A DNA stretch of 64,000 nt, taken from Winogradskyella undariae. GTDB taxonomy: Bacteria; Bacteroidota; Bacteroidia; Flavobacteriales; Flavobacteriaceae. The notes beneath the pieces are model-generated. The model was given only the letters and a program-made list of their open reading frames with translations. It was not told where the DNA came from and did no database searches. Position numbers and translations under genes: made by a program. The stretch lies in NCBI RefSeq assembly GCF_013285155.1, contig NZ_JABTEL010000001.1:434001-498000 (forward strand), given 5' to 3'. Shown piece by piece: positions 27,325 through 35,073 of the stretch (positions are counted from its first letter, which is position 1; every line of letters starts with the position of its first letter).

Positions 27325-27440
27325 ACTTACTGCTTTAGCATTTTTTATTCTGAATTTAATTCAGAATCTGTTCTTAATGAACAGGTACTGAAATGGTTTC
27401 AGCACTAGAGGTTGCAATCAGACAAATTTTTCCTCTTATA
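27325..27440 (-). promoter_or_regulatory. Structured metK leader, SAM-II-like riboswitch candidate
   Basis: On the minus strand AGAGG (27436-27432) pairs with CCTCT (27411-27407), enclosing a loop that ends in GATTGCAA. Further on comes ATGCTAAAGCAG (27341-27330). A GATTT/TTGCA-type loop followed by a GCTAAA motif is the pattern of SAM-II. Between the two parts stand three perfect hairpins (CTGAAA-cca-TTTCAG; CTGTTC-attaa-GAACAG; ATTCTGAAT-taa-ATTCAGAAT) at 27402-27347. TTGC of the loop can pair with GCAG of the 3' motif, as a pseudoknot would need. The position before metK supports it. Family assignment is by eye. Confidence 0.55.
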
Positions 27441-27448
27441 ATTCTCGG

Positions 27449-27476
27449 CAAAAGTACGTATTAATATCAACACAAA
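27449..27476 (-). promoter_or_regulatory. metK promoter
   Basis: Minus strand: TTTG (27476-27473), 16 bases, then TACTTTTG (27456-27449), a perfect -7 box. Transcription would begin just before the first stem of the SAM-II-like leader. Confidence 0.6.
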
Positions 27477-27533
27477 AAATCTTATAGTCTAAAGAAAATC
27501 TTAAAATTATTAATTGTGAGTTCTTTAGTTTTT

Positions 27534-27561
27534 TTTGATGATTAAAAAATCCTTAGATTTA
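27534..27561 (+). promoter_or_regulatory. Possible promoter of the Rrf2 gene, giving a near-leaderless mRNA
   Basis: TTTG (27534-27537), 16 bases, TAGATTTA (27554-27561; one mismatch to TAnnTTTG). The ATG follows after only four bases. Confidence 0.4.
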
Positions 27562-27565
27562 CACT

Positions 27566-27991
27566 ATGCTTTCAAAGAAAACAAAATACGGAATTAAGGC
27601 GTTAGTGCATTTGGCTAGACAAGAAGATCGTAAGCCCGTGCAGATTTCTACAATTTCTAAAACTGAAAATATCTCTCAAAAATTTCTTGAAAGTATCTTA
27701 TTAACCTTACGAAAAAATGGAATGTTAGGATCTAAAAAGGGTAAAGGCGGTGGCTATTATCTTTTAAGAGATCCAAAAGAAATTCCTATGACTACAGTGA
27801 TGCGCTTACTTGAAGGTCCTATTGCTATGGTGCCTTGTGTAAGTTTAAATTTTTATGAAAAATGTGCTGATTGTCCTGATGAAGCAACTTGTGCGGTTAA
27901 CAAAATAATGCTTAAAGTTCGCGATAATACTCTTGAAATATTCCGCAATACAACTTTAGCAGATCTATCCGATACTCATGTAACTTTATAA
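27566..27991 (+). CDS. Rrf2-family transcriptional regulator
   Basis: 141 residues. A winged-helix N-terminal domain (MLSKKTKYGIKALVHLA, ISQKFLESILLTLRKNGMLGSKKGKGGGYYLL) is typical of the Rrf2/IscR/CymR family. Cysteines at 91, 100, 103 and 109 (PCVSLNFYEKCADCPDEATCAV, in pieces) could hold an Fe-S cluster, the usual sensor in IscR and NsrR. It lies just upstream of and in the same direction as the sulfur operon, which carries two matching palindromes at its promoters. I therefore infer that it controls sulfate/sulfite reduction in response to sulfur or Fe-S status. Confidence 0.88.
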   Translation: MLSKKTKYGIKALVHLARQEDRKPVQISTISKTENISQKFLESILLTLRKNGMLGSKKGKGGGYYLLRDPKEIPMTTVMRLLEGPIAMVPCVSLNFYEKCADCPDEATCAVNKIMLKVRDNTLEIFRNTTLADLSDTHVTL

Positions 27992-28095
27992 ATAATGCTC
28001 AATATTGTTTTTATATGATGCTGTTAATTAGTGTGCTATAAGTTCTGTTTGTTCTTTTTTCGAAAGATTTAACTTTTAGTTTCAAAAATAATATT

Positions 28096-28127
28096 TATGT
28101 TTGCATACTCTAGTAAGTCGATAGGGT
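28096..28127 (+). promoter_or_regulatory. Sulfur operon promoter with CTA-N9-TAG operator
   Basis: TATGTTTG (28096-28103) is a perfect -7 box. Three bases later comes ACTCTA-N9-TAGGGT (28107-28127), an interrupted palindrome that covers the expected start of transcription. The same arrangement recurs at 29070-29102. Repression by the adjacent Rrf2 protein is the simplest reading. Confidence 0.55.
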
Positions 28128-28153
28128 AAAAGATTGTAAATTAAAAACATATT

Positions 28154-28414
28154 ATGAATCGTGTATTACAAGCTGATTCTAGTTTAGAAAAAGAGAAATT
28201 AGAATTGCATTCAACTCAAGAAAATATTAAGAGAAGTATAGCAAAGACTATCAGTTGGAGAATTGTTGGTACTATAGATACTGTAATTATTTCGTACTTA
28301 ATTACAGGAACATTGGCATTAGCAGCTGCTATTGGAGGTGTAGAATTAATAACCAAAATGGTGCTTTATTTTTTTCATGAGCGCACTTGGAACAATATAA
28401 AATGGGGAAAATGA
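28154..28414 (+). CDS. DUF2061 small membrane protein
   Basis: 86 residues with two membrane segments (SWRIVGTIDTVIISYLITGTLALAAAIGGVELITKMVLYFFHERTWNNI, in pieces). The SWR-x-x-GT-x-DT start and the HERxWN end are the DUF2061 signature. First gene of the sulfur operon; its TGA overlaps the cysH ATG (ATGA), so the two are translationally coupled. Members often sit next to sulfate-assimilation genes in Bacteroidota, but the function is unknown. Help in sulfate or sulfite transport is only a guess. Confidence 0.85.
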   Translation: MNRVLQADSSLEKEKLELHSTQENIKRSIAKTISWRIVGTIDTVIISYLITGTLALAAAIGGVELITKMVLYFFHERTWNNIKWGK

Positions 28415-29031
28415 TAGATATAGATATTGATGTTTGGAATAAAAAGTTAAAAGATAAATCACCTATTGAAATAGCAGAATGGGCTTTAGAGCTATCTGAA
28501 AATAGAATTGTAACCACTAGTTTTGGTATCTATTCTTCAGTTTTACTAAGCACAATGTCTCAATTAGATAATGATATTAGAGTTGTGTGGTGTGATACTT
28601 TATATAATCAGCCTTCAACTTACGAGCATGCAGCAAATTTAATTGATGAGTATGATCTTAATATTCGAAAATATAAAAGTTTACAGACTAAAGCAGAAAT
28701 TGATTCTACTATTGGGCTTCCTAATTTAGAGGATGATAATCATGATGAATTTTCAGAAGTCGTAAAATTAGAACCTTTTAGACGTGCGTTAAAAGAAGAA
28801 AATCCTGATATCTGGTTTACAAATATTAGAATTAGACAAACAGAATTTAGAGATAAGAAAGATATTTTAAGCTACAGTAAAGAAGGAATACTTAAGGTGA
28901 GTCCTTTTTATTATTGGAGTGATAAAGATTTAGATCAATATATACAGGATAATGAATTAGCTAAAAATGCTGATTATTTCGATCCTATTAAGGCACTTCT
29001 CAATAGAGAATGTGGCATACATTTTCAGTAA
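28411..29031 (+). CDS. cysH: Phosphoadenylyl-sulfate (PAPS) reductase family protein
   Basis: 206 residues from the ATG at 28411, which overlaps the previous stop; an upstream TTG in frame is not needed. It reduces activated sulfate to sulfite with thioredoxin. Seen: VTTSFGIYSSVLL (P-loop-like PP motif), VVWCDTLYNQPSTYEHA, WFTNIRIRQTEFR and the catalytic C-terminal Cys in ECGIHFQ. The CC/CxxC cysteines that bind the 4Fe-4S cluster in APS reductases are absent, which favours the PAPS-type. The cysD and cysN genes that usually follow in this family of organisms are missing here; after 86 bases comes sulfite reductase. Confidence 0.88.
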   Translation: MIDIDIDVWNKKLKDKSPIEIAEWALELSENRIVTTSFGIYSSVLLSTMSQLDNDIRVVWCDTLYNQPSTYEHAANLIDEYDLNIRKYKSLQTKAEIDSTIGLPNLEDDNHDEFSEVVKLEPFRRALKEENPDIWFTNIRIRQTEFRDKKDILSYSKEGILKVSPFYYWSDKDLDQYIQDNELAKNADYFDPIKALLNRECGIHFQ

Positions 29032-29069
29032 TACAATTTTAAAATAAAGGCTATCAGTAGCTTAAAAAA

Positions 29070-29102
29070 TACGTTTCATTATCCTATCAAATCTATAGGA
29101 AT
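29070..29102 (+). promoter_or_regulatory. Second promoter with CTA-N9-TAG operator, upstream of sulfite reductase
   Basis: TACGTTTC (29070-29077, one mismatch to TAnnTTTG), three bases, then ATCCTA-N9-TAGGAAT (29081-29102). Box, 3-base gap, half-site and 9-base spacer reproduce the arrangement at 28096-28127. Confidence 0.5.
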
Positions 29103-29117
29103 AATATAGTTTAAATT

Positions 29118-31211
29118 ATGCAAAGTTTTAGAACCGAATTAGAAAATCCTGTTGTACAGAAGGATATCCTTGAGTTAGCTAATAAGATTGAGCTTTTTTA
29201 TAAGGGTAAGATTGATGAAGAAAAATTCCGTAGTCTACGTTTAGCCAGAGGCGTTTATGGGCAACGCCAAGAGGGTGTGCAGATGATTAGAATTAAATTA
29301 CCTTACGGTAAAGTTCTAAGTCATCAGTTGCGTCGTATTGCTGAGGTTTCAGATGAATATTCTAGAAGTCGATTGCACATAACTACACGTCAAGATATTC
29401 AAATTCACTATGTAGATTTAAACAGAACACCAGAACTTTGGGCGGAATTAGAACGTGATAATGTTACGCTTAGAGAAGCTTGTGGAAATACCGTAAGAAA
29501 CGTTACCGCTAGTGAAACTGCTGGCATCGATATCAATGAACCATTTGATGTTTCTCCTTATGCAGATGCTTTATTTAAATTCTTTTTAAGAAACCCTATT
29601 TGTCAAGAAATGGGTCGAAAATTTAAGGTGTCATTTTCAGCTTCAGATGAAGATACAGGTTTGTCTTACATGCACGATTTAGGTTTTATTGCTAAAATTG
29701 AAAACGGTGTTAAAGGTTTTAAAGTCATGTTAGCTGGTGGTTTAGGATCACAACCAAGACATGCCGATTTATTTTATGAATTTTTACCCGCAGATAAAAT
29801 TATTCCTTTAATGGAAGGTGTACTTAGGGTTTTTGACCGCTATGGCGAACGAAAAAGTAGAGCCAAAGCCCGAATGAAATTCTTGTTGAAAGATATTGGA
29901 GTAGAGGCTTTTAAAGTACTAGTTGAAGAAGAAAAAACGGCTATAGAGTTTAAAACGGTAACAATTGATGAATCTAATTATACGGCTTCAAAACCAGTTG
30001 AAGTCAATTTTCCAAAAGTTACGATTAAAAATGAAGAAGCCTACAAACTATGGAAGTCTACGAATGTAATTCCTCAAAAACAAGACGGCTATGTGGCGAT
30101 TGGTATTAAAGTACTTTTAGGTGATTTTTATACCGATAAAGCAAGGTTGTTAGCTGATTTGGTAGAACAATATGCGGCAGGTGAAATTAGATTAAGCTTA
30201 CGCCAGAATATTTTAATTCCTTTTGTAAAAGAAGAAGCTCTTTCTTTTTTCTATACCGAATTAGAGAAGCTTGGTTTTGTAGAAGCGGGCTATAACAAAG
30301 CCGTAGATATTACAGCGTGTCCTGGTACAGATACTTGTAACCTAGGTATTGCAAGTAGTACAGGAATTGCGGAAGAATTAGAACGTGTTATTAAAGCAGA
30401 ATATCCACAGTATTTAGAAAACAATGATTTAGTCATTAAAATTAGTGGTTGTATGAATGCTTGTGGGCAACACAATATGGCAAATATAGGTTTTCAAGGG
30501 ATGTCTATCAGAACCAAAGATAAATTAGTGGCACCCGCATTACAAGTGCTTTTGGGTGGTGGAAATTTAGGAAATGGTAAGGCTTATTTTGCTGATAAAG
30601 TCGTTAAAATCCCAAGCCGAAGAGGACCTGAAGCGTTGCGTAGAATTCTAAATGATTTTGAAGAAAATGCAGCAGGGAAACTATTTGTAGATTACTATAA
30701 AGAACAAGGTGAAAAGTATTTTTATCAACTATTAACAGATTTGTCTAGTGTAGATAATCTTACTCAACAAGATTTTATTGATTGGGGAACAGAAGAAGAA
30801 TATGTAAAAGCCATCGGAATTGGTGAGTGTGCAGGTGTGGTTATCGATTTAATTGCCACATTGTTTTTAGAAAGTGATGAAAAGATTGAAGAAGCACAAG
30901 TAGCTTATAAAAACAAAGTGTATTCTGGTGCTATATACGAAGCGTATCGTTCTATGGTAAATTCGGCAAAAGCCATTTTACTTTCAGAAAATATAACCAC
31001 AAATACGCAAGCCGGAATTATTAAACAGTTCGATGAACTTTTTGTAGACACAAATAAAATTGAATTAGGAGCTTCTTTTTCAGATATAATCTATCAAATA
31101 AAAACGGTTCCACCAACGGAAGATTTTGCAAGTAATTATATAAATACAGCACAGCAATTTTTAAAAAGTGTAAGAGCTTTTAGAGACAATCAGGTTGCTG
31201 AAAAAAAATAA
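29118..31211 (+). CDS. cysI: Sulfite reductase (siroheme, ferredoxin-type) with C-terminal HEPN domain
   Basis: 697 residues. Six-electron reduction of sulfite to sulfide. Two ferredoxin-like and two siroheme/4Fe-4S domains occupy about 1-545. The cluster cysteines are Cys401 and Cys407 (ACPGTDTCNLG) and Cys445 and Cys449 (SGCMNACGQH), in the CX5C and CX3C spacing of the family. RLHITTRQDIQIHYV and TVRNVTASETAGID are also typical. Residues about 580-697 form a helical HEPN-like domain (VAYKNKVYSGAIYEAYRSMVNSAKAILL, in pieces). Electrons probably come from the reductase encoded at 32568 via ferredoxin. Its cofactor is made by the next two genes. Confidence 0.93.
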   Translation: MQSFRTELENPVVQKDILELANKIELFYKGKIDEEKFRSLRLARGVYGQRQEGVQMIRIKLPYGKVLSHQLRRIAEVSDEYSRSRLHITTRQDIQIHYVDLNRTPELWAELERDNVTLREACGNTVRNVTASETAGIDINEPFDVSPYADALFKFFLRNPICQEMGRKFKVSFSASDEDTGLSYMHDLGFIAKIENGVKGFKVMLAGGLGSQPRHADLFYEFLPADKIIPLMEGVLRVFDRYGERKSRAKARMKFLLKDIGVEAFKVLVEEEKTAIEFKTVTIDESNYTASKPVEVNFPKVTIKNEEAYKLWKSTNVIPQKQDGYVAIGIKVLLGDFYTDKARLLADLVEQYAAGEIRLSLRQNILIPFVKEEALSFFYTELEKLGFVEAGYNKAVDITACPGTDTCNLGIASSTGIAEELERVIKAEYPQYLENNDLVIKISGCMNACGQHNMANIGFQGMSIRTKDKLVAPALQVLLGGGNLGNGKAYFADKVVKIPSRRGPEALRRILNDFEENAAGKLFVDYYKEQGEKYFYQLLTDLSSVDNLTQQDFIDWGTEEEYVKAIGIGECAGVVIDLIATLFLESDEKIEEAQVAYKNKVYSGAIYEAYRSMVNSAKAILLSENITTNTQAGIIKQFDELFVDTNKIELGASFSDIIYQIKTVPPTEDFASNYINTAQQFLKSVRAFRDNQVAEKK

Positions 31212-31215
31212 GATT

Positions 31216-31983
31216 ATGACACCTAAATTAACCATAGTAGGCGCAGGACCTGGAGACGTAGATTTAATTACTGTTAAGGCCATAAAAGCCATTAAATCTG
31301 CAGATGTTATTTTGTATGATGCGCTTGTTAATAACGAGTTGTTAGAGTATGCTTCGCCAAATGCAGAATTAATTTTTGTTGGTAAACGCAAAGGTTGCTA
31401 TGCATATCAACAGAGTCAAATTAATGAGTTAATCATAGAACGTGCTTTGAGATGCGGGCATGTAGTGCGTCTTAAAGGTGGAGATCCATTTATATTTGGT
31501 CGTGGCGCAGAAGAATTAGAGTATGCTAAAGCATATGCTATTGAAGTCGCTGTTGTTCCCGGTATTTCTTCATCTGCTGCAGTACCAGCTTACCAAGGTA
31601 TTCCGTTAACAAAACGAAATGCATCTGAAAGCTTTTGGGTCATTACAGGAACCACAAAATCGCATCAAATCTCAGGTGATATTGCTTTAGCTGCAAAGTC
31701 TACGGCAACAGTTGTGATTTTAATGGGGATGAGTAAACTTTCAGAAATTGTTCAGATTTTTTCAAAAGAAGGAAAATCGGAAACAGCGATTGCAATAATT
31801 CAAAATGGTACACGAGTAAATGAAAAAGTAGGGATTGGTAAAATGTCTACTATCGAAGCTATTGTAGAAGAAAAGCAATTGTCTAATCCTGCAATTATCA
31901 TTATAGGCGAAGTTGTAAATCAGCGTGTAGATCTTTCAGATATGTATGTTGAAGCTGATTTGGCGCATAAAAAAACCGCGTAA
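31216..31983 (+). CDS. cobA: Uroporphyrinogen-III C-methyltransferase
   Basis: 255 residues from the ATG at 31216, four bases after the cysI stop (a TTG further up in frame lies inside cysI). It uses SAM to methylate uroporphyrinogen III twice, giving precorrin-2, the first step to siroheme. Seen: TIVGAGPGDVDLITVKA, the SAM region VRLKGGDPFIFGRGAEE, VVPGISSSAAVPAYQGIPLTKR, and ATVVILMGMSKL. The placement after sulfite reductase points to siroheme supply and not cobalamin. Confidence 0.95.
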   Translation: MTPKLTIVGAGPGDVDLITVKAIKAIKSADVILYDALVNNELLEYASPNAELIFVGKRKGCYAYQQSQINELIIERALRCGHVVRLKGGDPFIFGRGAEELEYAKAYAIEVAVVPGISSSAAVPAYQGIPLTKRNASESFWVITGTTKSHQISGDIALAAKSTATVVILMGMSKLSEIVQIFSKEGKSETAIAIIQNGTRVNEKVGIGKMSTIEAIVEEKQLSNPAIIIIGEVVNQRVDLSDMYVEADLAHKKTA

Positions 31984-31985
31984 TA

Positions 31986-32564
31986 ATGGAAAGAAATAAT
32001 TTATATCCCATTTTTCTAAAAACGAATAATCTTAAAGTCTTAATCGTTGGTGGTGGTTACGTTGCAGAAGAAAAATTGACCTTTTTATTAAAGTCGAGTC
32101 CAGATGCAAATGTCACTATGGTTTCGCCAATGTTTAGAGAAGGAACCATTGCAATAGCAGATACAGGTAACGTTAATAGAATTACCGATAATTATAATAT
32201 AGATTACTTAAAAGGACATCACATTGTTATTGCAACAACGGATCTTCCTGAAATTAATGTCGAAATATATAGAGATTGCCGAGCACAAGATAAATTAGTC
32301 AACGTGGCTGATAATCCACCATATTGCGATTTTTATATGGGAGGGATTGTTACTAAAGGTAATGTGAAAGTTGCGATTTCTACCAATGGAAAATCGCCAA
32401 CTACAGCAAAGCGATTACGTCAGTTTTTTGAAGACGTTATCCCTGAAAATATTGATGATTTAGTGAAGAATCTCAATGTTTACAGAAAAACAATAAAAGG
32501 TGACTTTGAACAGAAAGTCGAAAAGTTAAATGAATTTACTAAAGGTTTAGTAGAGAAATTATAG
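31986..32564 (+). CDS. Precorrin-2 dehydrogenase / sirohydrochlorin ferrochelatase (CysG N-terminal type)
   Basis: 192 residues, starting three bases after cobA. NLYPIFLKTNNLKVLIVGGGYVAEEKLTFLL carries the NAD-binding GGGxVAxxK motif of Met8p/CysG-N. The FYMGGIVTKGNVKVAISTNGKSPTTAKRLR segment matches the dimerisation and active-site region. Together with CobA it oxidises precorrin-2 and may insert iron to give siroheme. The chelatase role is inferred from the family; the protein is slightly short at its C-terminus compared with the N-terminal half of CysG. Confidence 0.88.
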   Translation: MERNNLYPIFLKTNNLKVLIVGGGYVAEEKLTFLLKSSPDANVTMVSPMFREGTIAIADTGNVNRITDNYNIDYLKGHHIVIATTDLPEINVEIYRDCRAQDKLVNVADNPPYCDFYMGGIVTKGNVKVAISTNGKSPTTAKRLRQFFEDVIPENIDDLVKNLNVYRKTIKGDFEQKVEKLNEFTKGLVEKL

Positions 32565-32567
32565 ATT

Positions 32568-33617
32568 ATGATTAAAACAGATATACTTATCATAGGCGCA
32601 GGGCCAACAGGATTATTTACAGTATTTGAAGCAGGATTGTTAAAAATGAAATGTCATTTAATAGATGCTTTACCTCAAGCTGGTGGGCAATGCTCAGAAT
32701 TATATCCCAAAAAACCGATTTACGATATTCCAGGGTTCCCCGAAATATTAGCAGACGATTTAACATCTAATCTATTAGAACAAGGCAAGCAATTTCAGCC
32801 TGGTTTTACCTTAGGAGAACGAGCAGAAACCATTGAGAAATTAGAAGACGGGAGTTTTATTGTAACTACAAATAAAGGCACACAACACCATGCACCTATA
32901 ATTGCGATTGCAGGAGGTTTAGGAAGTTTTGAACCTAGAAAACCACCGTTAGATGGTATTGATAAATATGAAGATAACGGTTTAGCTTACTTTATTAAAG
33001 ATCCAGAAGTGTATCGCGATAAAAAAGTGGTGATTGCAGGTGGTGGAGATTCTGCTTTAGATTGGAGTATTTTCTTAGCAGATGTAGCTTCAGAGGTAAC
33101 GCTTGTTCACAGACGAAATGAATTTAGAGGGGCATTAGATTCTGTAGAACGAGCGCAAGAATTAAAATCTCTAAACAAAATTAATATTATTACACCTGCT
33201 GAAATTACAGCGTTACATGGCGAAACTAAAATTGAAGGTGTATCTGTGACTAAAGATGGTGAAACTGAAATTTTAGAAGCAGATGCTTTTATTCCGCTTT
33301 TCGGGTTATCTCCAAAACTAGGACCGATAGGAGATTGGGGATTAGAGATCGAAAAGAATGCTATAAAAGTAGATACTTTAGATTACCAAACCAATATCCC
33401 TGGTATTTATGCTATTGGAGATGTGAATACATACGAAGGTAAACTGAAATTAATTTTATGTGGTTTTCATGAAGCTACACTAATGTGTCAATCGGCTTAT
33501 AAACTATTAAATCCAGGTAAAAAGTTTGTTTTAAAATACACAACTGTAAGTGGTATTAATGGCTTTGATGGTACAAGAAAAGAATCACCAAAAGCAGTAG
33601 TAAAGGCAATAGTGTAA
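32568..33617 (+). CDS. Ferredoxin-NADP+ reductase (thioredoxin-reductase-like type)
   Basis: 349 residues, three bases after the siroheme gene. The FAD-binding start is DILIIGAGPTGLFTVFEAGLLKMKCHLID, and the NADPH motif is VVIAGGGDSALDW. The C-terminal YAIGDVNTYEGKLKLILCGFHEATLM closes the FAD site. No CxxC redox pair is present, so it is not a thioredoxin reductase but the FNR group of that superfamily. As last gene of the sulfur operon it most likely feeds electrons from NADPH to ferredoxin and the sulfite reductase. Confidence 0.9.
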   Translation: MIKTDILIIGAGPTGLFTVFEAGLLKMKCHLIDALPQAGGQCSELYPKKPIYDIPGFPEILADDLTSNLLEQGKQFQPGFTLGERAETIEKLEDGSFIVTTNKGTQHHAPIIAIAGGLGSFEPRKPPLDGIDKYEDNGLAYFIKDPEVYRDKKVVIAGGGDSALDWSIFLADVASEVTLVHRRNEFRGALDSVERAQELKSLNKINIITPAEITALHGETKIEGVSVTKDGETEILEADAFIPLFGLSPKLGPIGDWGLEIEKNAIKVDTLDYQTNIPGIYAIGDVNTYEGKLKLILCGFHEATLMCQSAYKLLNPGKKFVLKYTTVSGINGFDGTRKESPKAVVKAIV

Positions 33618-33653
33618 TTTAATAATATTATCACATGTCTATTTATGAGGCTT

Positions 33654-33700
33654 AAATTTAAGTCGAAATTGAATTAAACTTAAGATTTCGACTTAAATTT
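33654..33700 (+). terminator. Long hairpin closing the sulfur operon
   Basis: Perfect 16-bp arms (AAATTTAAGTCGAAAT, 33654-33669, with its complement 33685-33700) and a 15-base loop. The T tail is weak, so it could also be an mRNA-stabilising 3' hairpin. Confidence 0.6.
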
Positions 33701-33819
33701 AATTAGATAACTATTTATTAGAATTAAATTAACAAAAGAATATTTTTTTAATCAGATATTTGCGCTTTATTAATACCAATATTGAGTGTAAATGTTCAAT
33801 TTGGTTAAAGCCTTAAATC

Positions 33820-33915
33820 ATGAAATTAATAAATAAGTATAAATCAGATTTTAGATTTGCATTACAACTATTGTTGTTAACAGCAGTATCTTTAATTGCT
33901 ACATTATTTATATAG
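33820..33915 (+). CDS. Possible small membrane protein, 31 residues
   Basis: An ATG frame of 31 codons: a basic start (MKLINKYKSDFRF) followed by one hydrophobic helix (ALQLLLLTAVSLIATLFI). Charge and hydrophobicity are what a single-span small protein should show. It lies between the sulfur operon hairpin and the PagL-like gene. Without homologues it stays hypothetical. Confidence 0.4.
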   Translation: MKLINKYKSDFRFALQLLLLTAVSLIATLFI

Positions 33916-33981
33916 CATTCTTGTACGTTAGGTAGAGGCAAATTGTAATTATTGACTATTTTTACGGCTTAATAATTACCA

Positions 33982-35073
33982 ATGCGAAATCTATTATGTA
34001 CAATTTTAGTAATAATGTCTATAACTATTTATGGGCAAGATAAAGCACATAATACCTATGTTGACCTCAATTATTTTGGAGGAAACATAGCACTTCACAA
34101 CAATGATATACTACATTTAATTACAGGTCACCCTGAAGGTTTTTTTTTCAGTTGGAACAAAAAAACTTTTGGAGATAAAGCATGGCAACAACGCTATAAT
34201 TATCCAGATTATGGGGCGTCTTTCATGTATCAAGATTTTAAGAATAGCAAATTAGGTGATAGCTACGGGTTGTATGCGCACTATAATTTTTATTTCTTTA
34301 AGCGTAATATTATGTTGCGTATTGCACAAGGTTTAGCATACAATACTAATCCTTATGATAAAATTGATAATCCTAAGAATATAGCTTTTGGTTCTGAGAT
34401 ATTGAGTTCTACTTATCTGATGATTAATTACAAGAAGGATCGCTTATTTAATCGTTTTGGTCTTCAGGCGGGGTTGTCTTTAATTCATTATTCAAATGCA
34501 AATGTAAAAGCACCAAATACAAGTGTAAATACAATTGCGCTTAATGTAGGTTTAACCTATGATTTAGATACAGAAGATTCTGAGTTTATCAGTAATTTAA
34601 GTGATGAAAAATTCACAGAAAAAATAAAATACAACCTAGTCTTTAGATCAGGTATTAATCAAAGTGACATTATTGGTAGTGGTCAATTTCCATTTTATGT
34701 TATATCAGCTTATGCAGATAAACGCTTAAGTCATGTTAGTGCAATTCAATTTGGAGCTGATGTATTCTTTTCAAAATTTTTAAAAGAATTGATTTATTAC
34801 AAGTCCGTTTCATTTCCTGAAGAAAATATAAGTGGAGACGAAGATTACAAACGAGTAGGACTTTTTGTAGGGCATGAATTGTTTGTTAATAAACTATCTG
34901 TAGAAACTCAAGTAGGTTATTATGTGTATTATCCTTATGATTTTGAAGGTCGAACCTATTTAAGGATAGGTTTAAAACGTTATTTTGGAGATAACTTTTT
35001 TGGAGCATTAACCTTAAAATCTCATGGAGCTAAAGCTGAAGCTGTAGAATTAGGAATAGGAGTAAGATTATGA
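33982..35073 (+). CDS. Acyloxyacyl hydrolase / PagL-like outer-membrane lipid A deacylase
   Basis: 363 residues with a signal peptide (ending ITIYGQ). The barrel has the PagL layout, and the active-site-like HYSNANVKAPNTSVN stretch (about 167-181) carries the His-x-Ser of the family with a following Asn. PagL enzymes remove the 3-O acyl chain of lipid A at the outer membrane; activity here is inferred. The chain is about twice the length of classical PagL, as is usual for the Bacteroidota homologues. The stop overlaps the ATG of the next gene (ATGA). Confidence 0.75.
   Translation: MRNLLCTILVIMSITIYGQDKAHNTYVDLNYFGGNIALHNNDILHLITGHPEGFFFSWNKKTFGDKAWQQRYNYPDYGASFMYQDFKNSKLGDSYGLYAHYNFYFFKRNIMLRIAQGLAYNTNPYDKIDNPKNIAFGSEILSSTYLMINYKKDRLFNRFGLQAGLSLIHYSNANVKAPNTSVNTIALNVGLTYDLDTEDSEFISNLSDEKFTEKIKYNLVFRSGINQSDIIGSGQFPFYVISAYADKRLSHVSAIQFGADVFFSKFLKELIYYKSVSFPEENISGDEDYKRVGLFVGHELFVNKLSVETQVGYYVYYPYDFEGRTYLRIGLKRYFGDNFFGALTLKSHGAKAEAVELGIGVRL

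Noticed and set aside
28154..28414. DUF2061 gene as part of a mobile or phage insertion
   Set aside because: Base composition matches its neighbours, it is coupled to cysH by an ATGA overlap, and the family is normal in sulfur operons.
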